Below are positions 1-8,068 of a stretch of 47,614 bases of DNA, piece after piece. The stretch's first letter is position 1. Each line of letters begins with the position of its first letter. Made by a program: the position numbers and the translations under genes. This DNA is from Clostridia bacterium. Lineage in GTDB: Bacteria > Bacillota > Clostridia > Lachnospirales > Lachnospiraceae. The stretch lies in the NCBI GenBank assembly GCA_021201905.1, contig JAJQEA010000206.1, positions 1 to 47,614 on the forward strand, given 5' to 3'. The notes under the pieces were generated by a model. That model searched no databases. It was not told the origin of the DNA and saw nothing but the letters and a program-made list of their open reading frames with translations.

Positions 1-1
1 G

Positions 2-1205
2 GAGGACATAGCCGGTAAGAATGTTGTGTTCCGCCATATTTTCAGGGGGGGGGGCAGGGGCTTATAACCACTACATACCTGCCATTGTTTCAAGCGTGAC
101 ATCAAAGGAGGAGTTTGTTACTGCCTATACGCCCTACCAGGCGGAAATCAGCCAGGGCATCCTCCAGTCCATATTTGAGTATCAGACCATGCTCTGTGAA
201 CTCACAGGAATGGACGCCTCCAACGCGTCCATATACGACGGTGCCACGGCTGCGGCGGAAGCCATTGCCATGTGTAAGGAGAGAAAGAAAACCACAGCCT
301 ATATCTCTGCAACTGCAAATCCGGGCGTCATCGAGGTTATGAAGACATACTGCTTTGGCAGCAATACAAAGGTTGTCATGGTTCCGGAAAAAGACGGGGT
401 AACGGATGCGGCAGCTCTGGAAGAGTTGCTGAAGGCAGACCCGCAGGCCGCCTGCTTCTATGTGCAGCAGCCCAACTATTACGGCAATGTAGAGGACGGA
501 GACGCCCTGGGCCGTATTGTCCATGAGGCCGGCGCCAAGTATATCATGGGCTGCAACCCCATGGCCTTAGCCGTCATGAAAACCCCGGCCGAGTACGGAG
601 CGGATATCGCTGTGGGCGACGGCCAGCCCCTTGGCATTCCTCTGGCATTTGGAGGACCTTATCTGGGCTTTATGACTGCCACGGCAGCCATGACCAGGAA
701 GCTTCCGGGCCGTATTGTAGGCGAGACAGTTGATAACCAGGGCCGCAGGGCGTTTGTTCTTACCCTTCAGGCCCGTGAACAGCATATACGCCGTGAGAAG
801 GCCAGCTCCAACGTGTGTTCCAACCAGGCGTGGTGCGCCCTGACTGCCTCTGTATATATGACAGCCATGGGAGCAGACGGTATGGCTCAGGCAGCAGGCC
901 AGTGCATGTCCAAGGCCCATTATCTCAGGGATGTATTGAAGGAAGCAGGGCTTGAGCCAAAGCATGACTGTGAATTTTTCCATGAGTTCGTCACCGTAAG
1001 CCCGGAGGGCAAGTGTACGGACAGCGCCCACATCTTACGGGCTCTGGAAAGCAGGGGAATCCTGGGCGGACTGCCATTATCCGACAGGGAAATCCTCTGG
1101 TGCGCTACAGAGATGAACACCAGGGAAGAGATGGATGAACTTGCCTCCGCTGTACGGGAGGCGCTTCACAGGGAATGCGGACAAAAGGAGGTGTGCGGTT
1201 CATGA
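2..1205 (+). CDS. gcvPA: Glycine dehydrogenase (decarboxylating) subunit 1, 5'-truncated, with a frameshift
   Basis: N-terminal half of the split, PLP-dependent P-protein of the glycine cleavage system. With GcvPB it decarboxylates glycine and passes the aminomethyl group to lipoyl-GcvH in the cytosol. Diagnostic stretches are [44 protein letters not shown] and the late [13 protein letters not shown]. The gene begins before the window; about 400 of the usual 440 or so codons are visible. From base 2 the frame reads [16 protein letters not shown], as expected for the family. It then meets a run of ten G (45-54), after which the expected AGAYNH continues in another frame, a net +1 shift. Family members normally read R-G-A-G-A-Y, needing about six G. 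The stop overlaps the gcvPB start (ATGA). Identification is firm; whether the shift is real is not. Confidence 0.93.
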
Positions 1206-2635
1206 AACTTGTATTTGAAAAAGGGTCAGCCGGGAGAAAACTGGATTTAATCAGTCCCTGTGACGTGCCCCAGGTAGCTTTTGAGAAAGCACATATCCGT
1301 GAGAAACAGCCCCACCTTCCGCACATGTCGGAAAATGAAATCAGCCGCCATTATACGGAACTGGCAAAGCGTTCCCACGGTGTCAACGACGGTTTCTATC
1401 CTCTGGGTTCCTGTACCATGAAGTACAACCCCAAGGTAAATGAGGAAGCAGCCGCATTAAAGGGATTTAGAGGAGTCCATCCGCTGCAGCCGGAGGCTAC
1501 GGTGCAGGGTTCCATGGAAGTATTATATCTGGCGGAGAAATATCTCTGCGAAATCACGGGCATGGACGCAATGACATTCCAGCCGGCAGCCGGAGCCCAC
1601 GGTGAGTTTACGGGACTGCTTTTGATCAAGGCATATCATGTCCATCGCAACGATACAAAGCGTACCAAAATTATTGTTCCCGACTCTGCCCACGGAACCA
1701 ATCCGGCCAGCGCTGCCATGTGCGGATACGACGTGGTGAGCATTCCGTCCAGGGAGGATGGCTGCGTGGATTTGGAGCAGTTAAAGGCAGCGGTAGGGGA
1801 TGACACTGCCGGCCTGATGCTGACCAACCCCAATACCGTGGGATTATTTGACAAGAACATTCTGGAAATAACCAAAATCGTACATGATGCAGGCGGACTG
1901 TGCTATTATGACGGCGCCAACCTGAATGCGGTTATGGGCATTGTGCGGCCGGGTGACATGGGATTTGACGTGGTCCACCTGAACCTGCACAAGACATTCT
2001 CCACACCTCACGGAGGCGGAGGACCGGGAAGCGGCCCTGTGGGCTGCAAGGAAATCTTAAAGCCCTTCATACCCGGCGTGCGCGTGGAAAAGGAAGAGGA
2101 AACATACCACTTTGTGAAGGCGCAGGAATCCCTGGGGGATGTAAAGATGTTCTACGGCAACTTCCTGGTGGTGGTTAAGGCATTGTCCTATATCCTGACC
2201 CTTGGAAAGGAGGGCATCCCGGAGGCTGCCCGCAATGCGGTGCTGAATGCCAACTATATGAGGGTGAAGCTGTCGAATGTCTATGACATGGCCTACAACG
2301 AGACCTGTATGCATGAGTTTGTCATGAGTCTGGAGAAGATGAAGCACGACAAGGATATATCTGCCATGGATATCGCCAAGGCCCTTCTGGATTACGGCAT
2401 CCATCCGCCGACCATGTACTTCCCGCTGATTGTACATGAGGCGCTGATGGTGGAGCCAACAGAGACAGAGTCCAAGGAGACCCTGGATGAGGCAATCGAG
2501 GTATTCCACAAGATTTATGAGCAGGCCCTGGCTGATCCTGAGGCGCTTCACAGCGCGCCCCACCTTACACCGATTGGAAGACCGGATGAGGTTACCGCGG
2601 CCCGCAAGCCGGTACTGCGCTATACATGGGAATGA
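1202..2635 (+). CDS. gcvPB: Glycine dehydrogenase (decarboxylating) subunit 2
   Basis: C-terminal, PLP-carrying half of the P-protein, 477 residues, the usual length. The PLP lysine is K264 in [16 protein letters not shown]; the preceding VVHLN and the glycine-rich loop are canonical. Other family stretches are [13 protein letters not shown] near residue 65 and [12 protein letters not shown] near 160. The ATG at 1202 is chosen because AAAGGAGG lies about 10 bases upstream and it overlaps the gcvPA stop, typical of translational coupling. An upstream in-frame ATG at 1175 lacks such a site. It forms a heterotetramer with GcvPA and belongs to the same operon. GcvT and GcvH are not in the window and presumably lie upstream. 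Confidence 0.97.
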   Translation: MKLVFEKGSAGRKLDLISPCDVPQVAFEKAHIREKQPHLPHMSENEISRHYTELAKRSHGVNDGFYPLGSCTMKYNPKVNEEAAALKGFRGVHPLQPEATVQGSMEVLYLAEKYLCEITGMDAMTFQPAAGAHGEFTGLLLIKAYHVHRNDTKRTKIIVPDSAHGTNPASAAMCGYDVVSIPSREDGCVDLEQLKAAVGDDTAGLMLTNPNTVGLFDKNILEITKIVHDAGGLCYYDGANLNAVMGIVRPGDMGFDVVHLNLHKTFSTPHGGGGPGSGPVGCKEILKPFIPGVRVEKEEETYHFVKAQESLGDVKMFYGNFLVVVKALSYILTLGKEGIPEAARNAVLNANYMRVKLSNVYDMAYNETCMHEFVMSLEKMKHDKDISAMDIAKALLDYGIHPPTMYFPLIVHEALMVEPTETESKETLDEAIEVFHKIYEQALADPEALHSAPHLTPIGRPDEVTAARKPVLRYTWE

Positions 2636-2651
2636 TGAAAATGAAATAGGA

Positions 2652-2735
2652 CTGCCTGGACAGCCGGCGTGTCCCTGGCTATGCACGGATATCCGCGATA
2701 TCTGTACATGGCCGGGGAACGGGCTGCCCAGGCAG
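2652..2735 (+). other. Long intercistronic hairpin between gcvPB and lplA
   Basis: This is an almost continuous 84-nt inverted structure. The outer stem pairs 2652-2665 with 2722-2735 (13 of 14 bases). After a small internal loop (2666-2671 against 2719-2721), the inner stem pairs 2672-2693 with 2697-2718, with one mismatch and a few G-U pairs and a three-base loop CGC. No T-run follows directly, so it does not look like a simple terminator. It could be an RNA processing or stability element, a partial attenuator, or a palindromic (REP/MITE-like) insertion. No second copy was recognised in this window. Confidence 0.75.
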
Positions 2736-2761
2736 CCTTTCTATAGAGAATGGAGATTGAC

Positions 2762-3790
2762 ATGATAAACAGACTTGTGTGGATGGAGACAGATAATACA
2801 TACCCCTACCGAAATCTGGCCATGGAGGAGTACATGACCCTTCATGTTCCCCAGGGCACCTGCATTCTGTACCTGTGGCAGAACCGCCATACGGTGGTGA
2901 TAGGAAAGAACCAGAACTGCTGGAGGGAATGCAGGGTGAACTTTTTGGAACAGGAGGACGGTTATTTGGTGCGCCGCCTCTCAGGCGGAGGCGCGGTGTT
3001 CCACGATCTGGGGAATCTGAATTTTACATTTATTGTAGGCGCTGAGGATTACGATGTATCGCGGCAGCTGGATGTGATACTGGAGGCCGTAAGAAGCCTG
3101 GGAATCCATGCCGAAAAGACAGGGCGCAATGATATCACAGTGGACGGACGCAAGTTCTCCGGCAACGCGTTTTACAGGACAGGGGACGGCTGCTACCACC
3201 ATGGCACCATACTGATACGGGCGGACAAGGAAAATATGTCCCGGTATTTGAATGTGTCAAAGGAAAAGCTTGCCTCCAAGGGCGTTACCTCTGTAAAGTC
3301 CAGGGTGGCCAATCTGTGCGAGTTTAAGCCTGATATCACATTGGAGGAAGTGAAAGAGGCCCTGGTGGAGGCATTTTCCAGGGTTTACGGACAGCCTGCC
3401 GTGAGGATGAAGGAAGAGGAGCTGCCTCAGCCGGAGATAGACGCACTGACAGAAAAATTTGCTTCCTGGCAGTGGAAATACGGAAGAAAAATTCCCTTTG
3501 AGTACGAAATGGAAAAGCGGTTTCCGTGGGGCAATATACAGATACAGCTTCATGTGGATGAAGGCGTGATACAGGACGTGAATGTATTCTCAGACGCCAT
3601 GGACCAGGAAATGTTCGGGGAGCTGGCAAAACAGCTGAAGGGCTGCGGCTATGCGGAGAAGGATATATGCGCAGCGGTGGAAGCCGTGGGACCGGACGCG
3701 TTTCAGGCGGAGGAACATACCGGTACGGACGTACCGCAGTCACGCCAGATCAAAGAGGATATCAAGGCCCTTGTGAGGGAATCGCTGTAA
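2762..3790 (+). CDS. lplA: Lipoate-protein ligase A
   Basis: Activates lipoate with ATP and attaches it to lysine of lipoyl domains, here most likely GcvH. It has 342 residues with the BPL/LplA catalytic fold followed by the C-terminal accessory domain of full-length LplA. The lipoyl-AMP binding loop RRLSGGGAVFHD is near residue 70; KFSGNAFYR and GCYHHGTIL, near 130-145, are the second hallmark. KSRVANLCEF near 180 is also typical. The ATG at 2762 has GGAG six bases upstream and gives MINRLVW; an in-frame ATG at 2750 has a poorer site. It lies between gcvPB and lpdA on the same strand, so it probably services the glycine cleavage system. The 126-base gap before it holds the long hairpin. Confidence 0.96.
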   Translation: MINRLVWMETDNTYPYRNLAMEEYMTLHVPQGTCILYLWQNRHTVVIGKNQNCWRECRVNFLEQEDGYLVRRLSGGGAVFHDLGNLNFTFIVGAEDYDVSRQLDVILEAVRSLGIHAEKTGRNDITVDGRKFSGNAFYRTGDGCYHHGTILIRADKENMSRYLNVSKEKLASKGVTSVKSRVANLCEFKPDITLEEVKEALVEAFSRVYGQPAVRMKEEELPQPEIDALTEKFASWQWKYGRKIPFEYEMEKRFPWGNIQIQLHVDEGVIQDVNVFSDAMDQEMFGELAKQLKGCGYAEKDICAAVEAVGPDAFQAEEHTGTDVPQSRQIKEDIKALVRESL

Positions 3791-3825
3791 ACGCAGAACA
3801 TAAATGGAAGAGAGGTTAAGTTTAT

Positions 3826-5280
3826 ATGGCTGACAAATTTGATTTGGTGGTGATTGGCGCGGGGCCGGGCGGATATGAGGCTGCCATCGAAGGGGTTCAA
3901 AAGGGAATGAAGGTCGCTCTGGTGGAAAACCGTGAACTGGGAGGCACCTGCCTGAACCGGGGATGCATTCCCACCAAAACAATACTCCATACAGCAGAGC
4001 TGTACCATGAATTACAGTCAGGACCATCCATCGGACTGACGGCCCGGGAACCGGCGGTTGACATGGAAATGGTCCAGAAGCGCAAAGACGAAGTGCTGGA
4101 ACAGCTGAGAAAGGGCATTGCCTCCCTTATGAAGACCAACAAGATTTCAGTTTATTACGGTACGGGAACCATACTGGACAGGGAGCATGTAAAGGTGGCG
4201 GCGGCTGAGGAAACATCAGAGGGAAAATCGGAAGGCAAACAAGAGGGGAAGCCAGAGGAGCAGCCGGACGGGCAGAAACAGGATCAGGTGGTCCTGGAAA
4301 CAAGCCATATTCTCATTGCCACTGGTTCTGTTCCGGCATGCCCGCCCATACCGGGCTCATCCCTGCCGGGAGTGGTCACCAGCGACGGACTGCTGGACAA
4401 GAAGGATATGTTTGAACATCTGGTTATCATTGGCGGCGGGGTAATCGGCATGGAATTTGCGTCTGTGTACAGCTCACTGGGCCATGGAGTGACTGTAATC
4501 GAGGCCCTGGACCGCATTCTGCCCACCATGGATAAGGAAATTGCACAGAACCTGAAGATGATAATGAAGAAAAGAAACGTGGATATCCATACAGGGGCAA
4601 AGGTGGAGGAGATCCTTCAGACAGAGGATGGAGCCGGACTTATATGCCGCTATGTGGAAAAGGACAAACCCTGCGAGGCCAGGGCGGACGGTATCCTTAT
4701 CGCTACGGGGCGCAGAGCTTACACGGGCGGTCTTATAACAGACGAGAGCAGCCAGGAAGTGAAGGATATGGCCATGGAACGGGGGCGTATTGTCACGGAT
4801 GAAACATACAAAACCAGCGTACCGGGCATATATGCCATTGGCGATGTGACGGGCGGCATTCAGCTGGCCCATGCAGCCACGGCCCAGGGCAGAAACGCGG
4901 TGGCGCACATGGCAGGAGAGGATATGGTAATCCGTACGGATATGGTTCCGTCCTGCGTGTATACCAACCCGGAAATCGGCTGCGTGGGAATCAGCGCCGA
5001 TGAAGCCAAGGCCAGCGGAATAGAAGCCGTCACAAAGAAGTATATAATGTCTGCCAACGGCAAATCCATTCTGTCCCAGCAGGAGAGGGGATTTATAAAG
5101 GTGGTGGCGGACCGTGATTCACACCGCATCCTGGGCGCCCAGATGATGTGTGCCAGGGCCACGGACATGATCAGCCAGTTCGCAGTTGCGATAGCCAATG
5201 AGCTGACGCTGGAGGATATGGCTAAGGTTATTTTCCCGCATCCCACGTTCAGCGAGGGGATATTGGAAGCGGTGAGGTGA
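3826..5280 (+). CDS. lpdA: Dihydrolipoamide dehydrogenase (L-protein), with an extra acidic loop
   Basis: FAD flavoprotein that reoxidises dihydrolipoyl-GcvH with NAD+. It has 484 residues: N-terminal FAD motif VIGAGPGGYEA, redox disulfide in GGTCLNRGCIPTK, NAD motif IIGGGVIGMEFA, second FAD motif YAIGDVTGG, and dimerisation domain ending HPTFSE. Reads of the family normally pass smoothly from the beta strand before ATGS. Here residues 128-154 form a hydrophilic E/K/Q/G-rich insertion (TSEGKSEGKQEGKPEEQP and following). The start has AGAGAGG upstream. It ends the gcv/lpl operon, 35 bases after lplA. Because it sits with gcv genes it is likely the glycine-cleavage L-protein rather than a pyruvate dehydrogenase E3. 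Confidence 0.96.
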   Translation: MADKFDLVVIGAGPGGYEAAIEGVQKGMKVALVENRELGGTCLNRGCIPTKTILHTAELYHELQSGPSIGLTAREPAVDMEMVQKRKDEVLEQLRKGIASLMKTNKISVYYGTGTILDREHVKVAAAEETSEGKSEGKQEGKPEEQPDGQKQDQVVLETSHILIATGSVPACPPIPGSSLPGVVTSDGLLDKKDMFEHLVIIGGGVIGMEFASVYSSLGHGVTVIEALDRILPTMDKEIAQNLKMIMKKRNVDIHTGAKVEEILQTEDGAGLICRYVEKDKPCEARADGILIATGRRAYTGGLITDESSQEVKDMAMERGRIVTDETYKTSVPGIYAIGDVTGGIQLAHAATAQGRNAVAHMAGEDMVIRTDMVPSCVYTNPEIGCVGISADEAKASGIEAVTKKYIMSANGKSILSQQERGFIKVVADRDSHRILGAQMMCARATDMISQFAVAIANELTLEDMAKVIFPHPTFSEGILEAVR

Positions 5281-5316
5281 TAACAGCTCAGACGGTGGTC
5301 CTGCTGAATGCCTGTA

Positions 5317-5344
5317 TTGATTTCTACGGGTTTGGGTATATAAT
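5317..5344 (+). promoter_or_regulatory. Predicted sigma-70-type promoter for the SRAP gene
   Basis: TTGATT at 5317-5322 and TATAAT at 5339-5344 are separated by 16 bases. It lies in the 124-base gap between lpdA and the SRAP gene, so the SRAP gene probably has its own transcript. No clear SOS box was recognised next to it. Confidence 0.6.
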
Positions 5345-5404
5345 ACAGTAGGCGGACAAAATACCGCTGCGGAAATTTAATACCCGGGAAAGGGCAGGAA
5401 TATC

Positions 5405-5998
5405 ATGTGCGGCAGATATCATTTCAGCGCGGAATTATTAGATGAGATAAGGGACTTAACAGAACAGAAGGACTGGAAACTGGAGCTGGGAGTGCTGGAC
5501 AGGGACATCCATCCGGGCGACACGGCTCCGGTCATTACAGCGGCCGGAGACCAGGGCGGGAGTCTTAAGGTCTGCAGGCAGAAGTGGGGATATCCCGGGC
5601 CGGGCGGAAAGGGTCTGGTGTTTAATGCCAGGTCAGAGTCGGTGTTTGAAAAGCGGATGTTCCGGGACAGTGTGAGCCAGCGCCGGGCGGCGGTCCCTGT
5701 TTCATGGTTTTATGAGTGGAATAAGAATAAAGAGAAATTTACATTCACCAGGGAAGGGAGCCGGATTCTGTTTCTGGCCGGATTTTATGGCAGGTATGAG
5801 GACGGGGACCGCTTCGTTATATTGACGACCCAGGCCAATGCATCCATGGCCCCTGTCCACAGCCGTATGCCCCTGGTTCTTGAGAGGGAACAGGTCAGGG
5901 AATGGATTCTGGACAGCACAAAGACAAAGGAGCTGCTGGGGCAGGAACCGCCCCGGCTGGCAAGGGACTGTGAGTATGAGCAGCAGACCTTGTTCTGA
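5405..5998 (+). CDS. SRAP-domain protein (YedK/HMCES family abasic-site crosslinker)
   Basis: Family members form a covalent thiazolidine link to abasic sites in single-stranded DNA, shielding them during replication. It has 197 residues, the normal size for a one-domain bacterial member. The protein starts MCGRY, which places the catalytic Cys at residue 2 once Met is removed. Other conserved positions are N74 in NARSES, E104 in WFYEWNK, and H152 in HSRMPL. The ATG at 5405 is fixed by the need for Cys2, though its upstream site GGGCAGGAATATC is ordinary. It is monocistronic, with its own promoter and a strong terminator after it. Confidence 0.93.
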   Translation: MCGRYHFSAELLDEIRDLTEQKDWKLELGVLDRDIHPGDTAPVITAAGDQGGSLKVCRQKWGYPGPGGKGLVFNARSESVFEKRMFRDSVSQRRAAVPVSWFYEWNKNKEKFTFTREGSRILFLAGFYGRYEDGDRFVILTTQANASMAPVHSRMPLVLEREQVREWILDSTKTKELLGQEPPRLARDCEYEQQTLF

Positions 5999-6054
5999 GC
6001 CGTGTACGTCATGAGTCGGTGATGTGATTCCAGGGTTTGGTTATCTGAAATATG

Positions 6055-6106
6055 AGGCGCCTCCTTTTGACACGGGTCTGAAGGGAGGCGCCTGCTGTTT
6101 TGTTTT
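6055..6106 (+). terminator. Terminator after the SRAP gene, in a convergent gap
   Basis: A perfect 10-bp stem pairs AGGCGCCTCC (6055-6064) with GGAGGCGCCT (6084-6093), followed by a T-rich stretch (TGTTTTGTTTT). It faces the convergent deacetylase gene, whose stop is at 6105, and may stop transcripts from both sides. Confidence 0.85.
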
Positions 6107-6923
6107 ATAAATCCCGGTGCTCAAGCACATACTCTGCCACTGCCTTGTTGGTATCAATCCAGGCCCCATGGGACAGCATATAGCCAATAAGCTCGCTGAG
6201 CATGTTTACCCGGCTGGCGCGGCCTATGAACTGGGGGTGGAGGACAAAGTTAATCATTCTGCCTTCCGCTGCCAGGGCATCGAATTCATCCTTCCAGATT
6301 TCAAACATTTCCCGGGGAGATTTGAGTTCATACCGTTCCGGGGCAGAATCCGTGTAAAAGTCGTACGCGGTATCGTCAAAGATGGAATCCTTGGGCAGCT
6401 CCACCAGGGGAACGGGCCGTCCGTCTATGGTGTGGATAAAGGGGCCGTCGGAGTCTCTCCAGTTGGAGCTGTATATGTAGCCGTGCTCCAGGAACAGTCT
6501 CAGGCTGTAATCGTGTATCACGCCTCCCGGTCCGCGGTGTCCTGCAATGGACTGGCCGGTCAGCTCCTTTATGATGGCCTCGCACCGGGTCATGGTGGCG
6601 TCTTCCTCCTCGCAGGAGGTGGAGGTGGATTCCTCATGCAGGTATCCGTGAAAGCCGATTTCATGTCCCCTGCGGCTGATTTCTTTTACTACCAGGGGAT
6701 ATTGTTGGGCTATGACGCCGGGAATGAAGAAGGTTGCCTTCACCCCATACACATCCAGCATGTCCAGGATTCTGGGTACACCCTGTTTGGGACCGTATGC
6801 GCCCCGTGATAAGTTGGTTATATGGTCATGGTTGCCATCGCCTCTGGTGGTCCACATGGTCTCCGCGTCCAGGTCAAATGCCATCATGACGGCAATGCGC
6901 TTTTTGTCAGGCCAGGTCATCAT
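6105..6923 (-). CDS. Polysaccharide deacetylase / cyclic-imidase family protein (copy 2)
   Basis: NodB-fold metal hydrolase of 272 residues. Motifs: the metal Asp in FDLDAE, substrate loop TFFIPG, zinc-binding HGYLHE (H-x3-H) and GHRGPGG. The later HPQFIGRASR carries the catalytic-side His. There is no signal peptide or membrane anchor, so it should be cytosolic. This resembles the HpPgdA/PuuE/cyclic-imidase branch rather than secreted peptidoglycan or chitin deacetylases. Its start overlaps the stop of the upstream paralogue (ATGA), so they are coupled. Roughly half the residues line up with the paralogue by eye. The substrate is unknown; a small amide, imide or ureide is more likely than a polymer given its location. 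Confidence 0.85.
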   Translation of the reverse strand: MMTWPDKKRIAVMMAFDLDAETMWTTRGDGNHDHITNLSRGAYGPKQGVPRILDMLDVYGVKATFFIPGVIAQQYPLVVKEISRRGHEIGFHGYLHEESTSTSCEEEDATMTRCEAIIKELTGQSIAGHRGPGGVIHDYSLRLFLEHGYIYSSNWRDSDGPFIHTIDGRPVPLVELPKDSIFDDTAYDFYTDSAPERYELKSPREMFEIWKDEFDALAAEGRMINFVLHPQFIGRASRVNMLSELIGYMLSHGAWIDTNKAVAEYVLEHRDL

Positions 6924-7819
6924 AGTGCGGCACCTCCTTTTGCGGGATTTTCCTGATTGGCTTCTGCCTGTGCCAGTACATACCGGGCCGTTTCCTCACA
7001 GGTGGTAATCCAGGCCCCGTGGCGCTTCATATAGGCAATAAAGCTTCCCAGGGCGGCAATACGGCTGGCGCGTCCTATCATCTGTGGGTGGAGTTTCAGG
7101 ATGAAAATTTTATTTCCCTCTTCCGCAAGACCGTCGAACTCATCCTTCCAGTTGCCGAATACCTCGCGGTTGGTATACATGGAGCGCACGGCAGGGTCGC
7201 TGAAGGTAAAATAAAAATAGGTGAAATCATCCATGGTAATGTCACACGGCAGCTCCACCAAAGGGAGGACCTGTCCGTCCCTTTCCCATAGATACGCCCA
7301 GTCGCAGTCCTTCATGGAAGAACTGTACAGGTAACCGCGCTGTGCTAGCAGCCCGGGGGTAAATGGATGGATGATGCTCTCCGGCCCCCTGTGGCCCACG
7401 GGACGGCGCCCCGTGATACGCTCCAATATAGTCTCGCTTTTTTCCAGTATTTCTGTTTCTTCCTCCAGGGATATGCCGCGGACGGATTCATGCATATATC
7501 CGTGGCAGGCGATTTCGTGGCCCCTGGCATGGATGGATTCCACCTGGGCAGCGTACTTTTCTGCAACGATTCCCGGTACAAAGAAGGTGGACCTGATATC
7601 ATGGGTGTCCAGCATATCCAGACACCGTTTCAGACCCTCGTGGGGGCCGTACTGGCCGCGGGAATAATCCATGAATCCGATGGTGGTGCCTTTGGAGGCG
7701 GCCCTGGACATGCGCAGGTATTCTGCGTCAAAGTCAAATGTGACCATGACAGCAATCCTGGCCTGTCCGGGCCAGGTTATGGCAGGTCCGTTTGTCCTGC
7801 CGTCTATTTCATATGACAT
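6920..7819 (-). CDS. Polysaccharide deacetylase / cyclic-imidase family protein (copy 1)
   Basis: First gene of a two-gene operon, 299 residues, NodB fold. Motifs: FDFDAEY, TFFVPGIVAEKYA, HGYMHE (H-x3-H metal site), GHRGPES, and LHPQMIGRASR near the C-terminus. No export signal is present. ATG at 7819 has AAGGAG eight bases upstream. It has its own promoter (7854-7881) and is transcribed away from an amino-acid ABC transporter, which suggests a shared catabolic theme such as deacylation or ring opening of an imported nitrogen compound. That link is inference only. Two tandem copies may form a hetero-oligomer or act on successive substrates. Confidence 0.85.
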   Translation of the reverse strand: MSYEIDGRTNGPAITWPGQARIAVMVTFDFDAEYLRMSRAASKGTTIGFMDYSRGQYGPHEGLKRCLDMLDTHDIRSTFFVPGIVAEKYAAQVESIHARGHEIACHGYMHESVRGISLEEETEILEKSETILERITGRRPVGHRGPESIIHPFTPGLLAQRGYLYSSSMKDCDWAYLWERDGQVLPLVELPCDITMDDFTYFYFTFSDPAVRSMYTNREVFGNWKDEFDGLAEEGNKIFILKLHPQMIGRASRIAALGSFIAYMKRHGAWITTCEETARYVLAQAEANQENPAKGGAAL

Positions 7820-7853
7820 GGTAAGTTGCTCCTTTTATTCATTTCTGGTTTTC

Positions 7854-7881
7854 ATTATAACATGGACGGGAGGTAAGTCAA
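7854..7881 (-). promoter_or_regulatory. Promoter of the deacetylase pair
   Basis: On the minus strand TTGACT (7876-7881) and TATAAT (7854-7859) are 16 bases apart, giving a short leader to the ATG at 7819. Confidence 0.75.
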
Positions 7882-7930
7882 CCAAGGGGATTAACGGGCG
7901 GGAAAAATCCTGGAATCATCCTGGAATCTA

Positions 7931-7959
7931 TTGAATCTAATGTATATTTATGCTATGAT
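7931..7959 (+). promoter_or_regulatory. Promoter of the amino-acid ABC transporter operon
   Basis: TTGAAT (7931-7936) and TATGAT (7954-7959) are separated by 17 bases. The predicted transcript has a leader of about 100 nt before the ATG at 8069. Confidence 0.7.
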
Positions 7960-7969
7960 TATGCAAGTT

Positions 7970-8040
7970 CTTCTCCGCATGAATGCCAGCCTGGCAGAGG
8001 GAGAAGATAGGGTTTGCAGAAAGCAGACTTTTTATTTTTA
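7970..8040 (+). promoter_or_regulatory. Structured leader with a terminator-like hairpin (candidate attenuator)
   Basis: Hairpin 1 pairs CTTCTCC (7970-7976) with GGAGAAG (8000-8006) and contains a perfect TGCCA/TGGCA inner stem. Hairpin 2 pairs GTTTGC (8012-8017) with GCAGAC (8023-8028) and is followed at once by TTTTTATTTTTA. The second therefore looks like a weak intrinsic terminator upstream of the coding region. No known riboswitch class was recognised. Confidence 0.45.
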
Positions 8041-8068
8041 TACACATATAGCAGAGAGGAGAATTATT

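Noticed and set aside
1-60. Glycine riboswitch expected upstream of gcv genes
   Set aside because: The leader and gcvT/gcvH lie outside the window; nothing of it is visible here.
2057-2686. A 209-residue open frame on the minus strand inside gcvPB
   Set aside because: Codon-bias shadow of gcvPB; the composition (Leu/His-rich, no domain) is typical of antisense frames in GC-rich genes.
4207-4287. Low-complexity insertion in lpdA considered as a frameshifted stretch
   Set aside because: The frame is unbroken and both sides carry correct motifs, so it is a real in-frame insertion.
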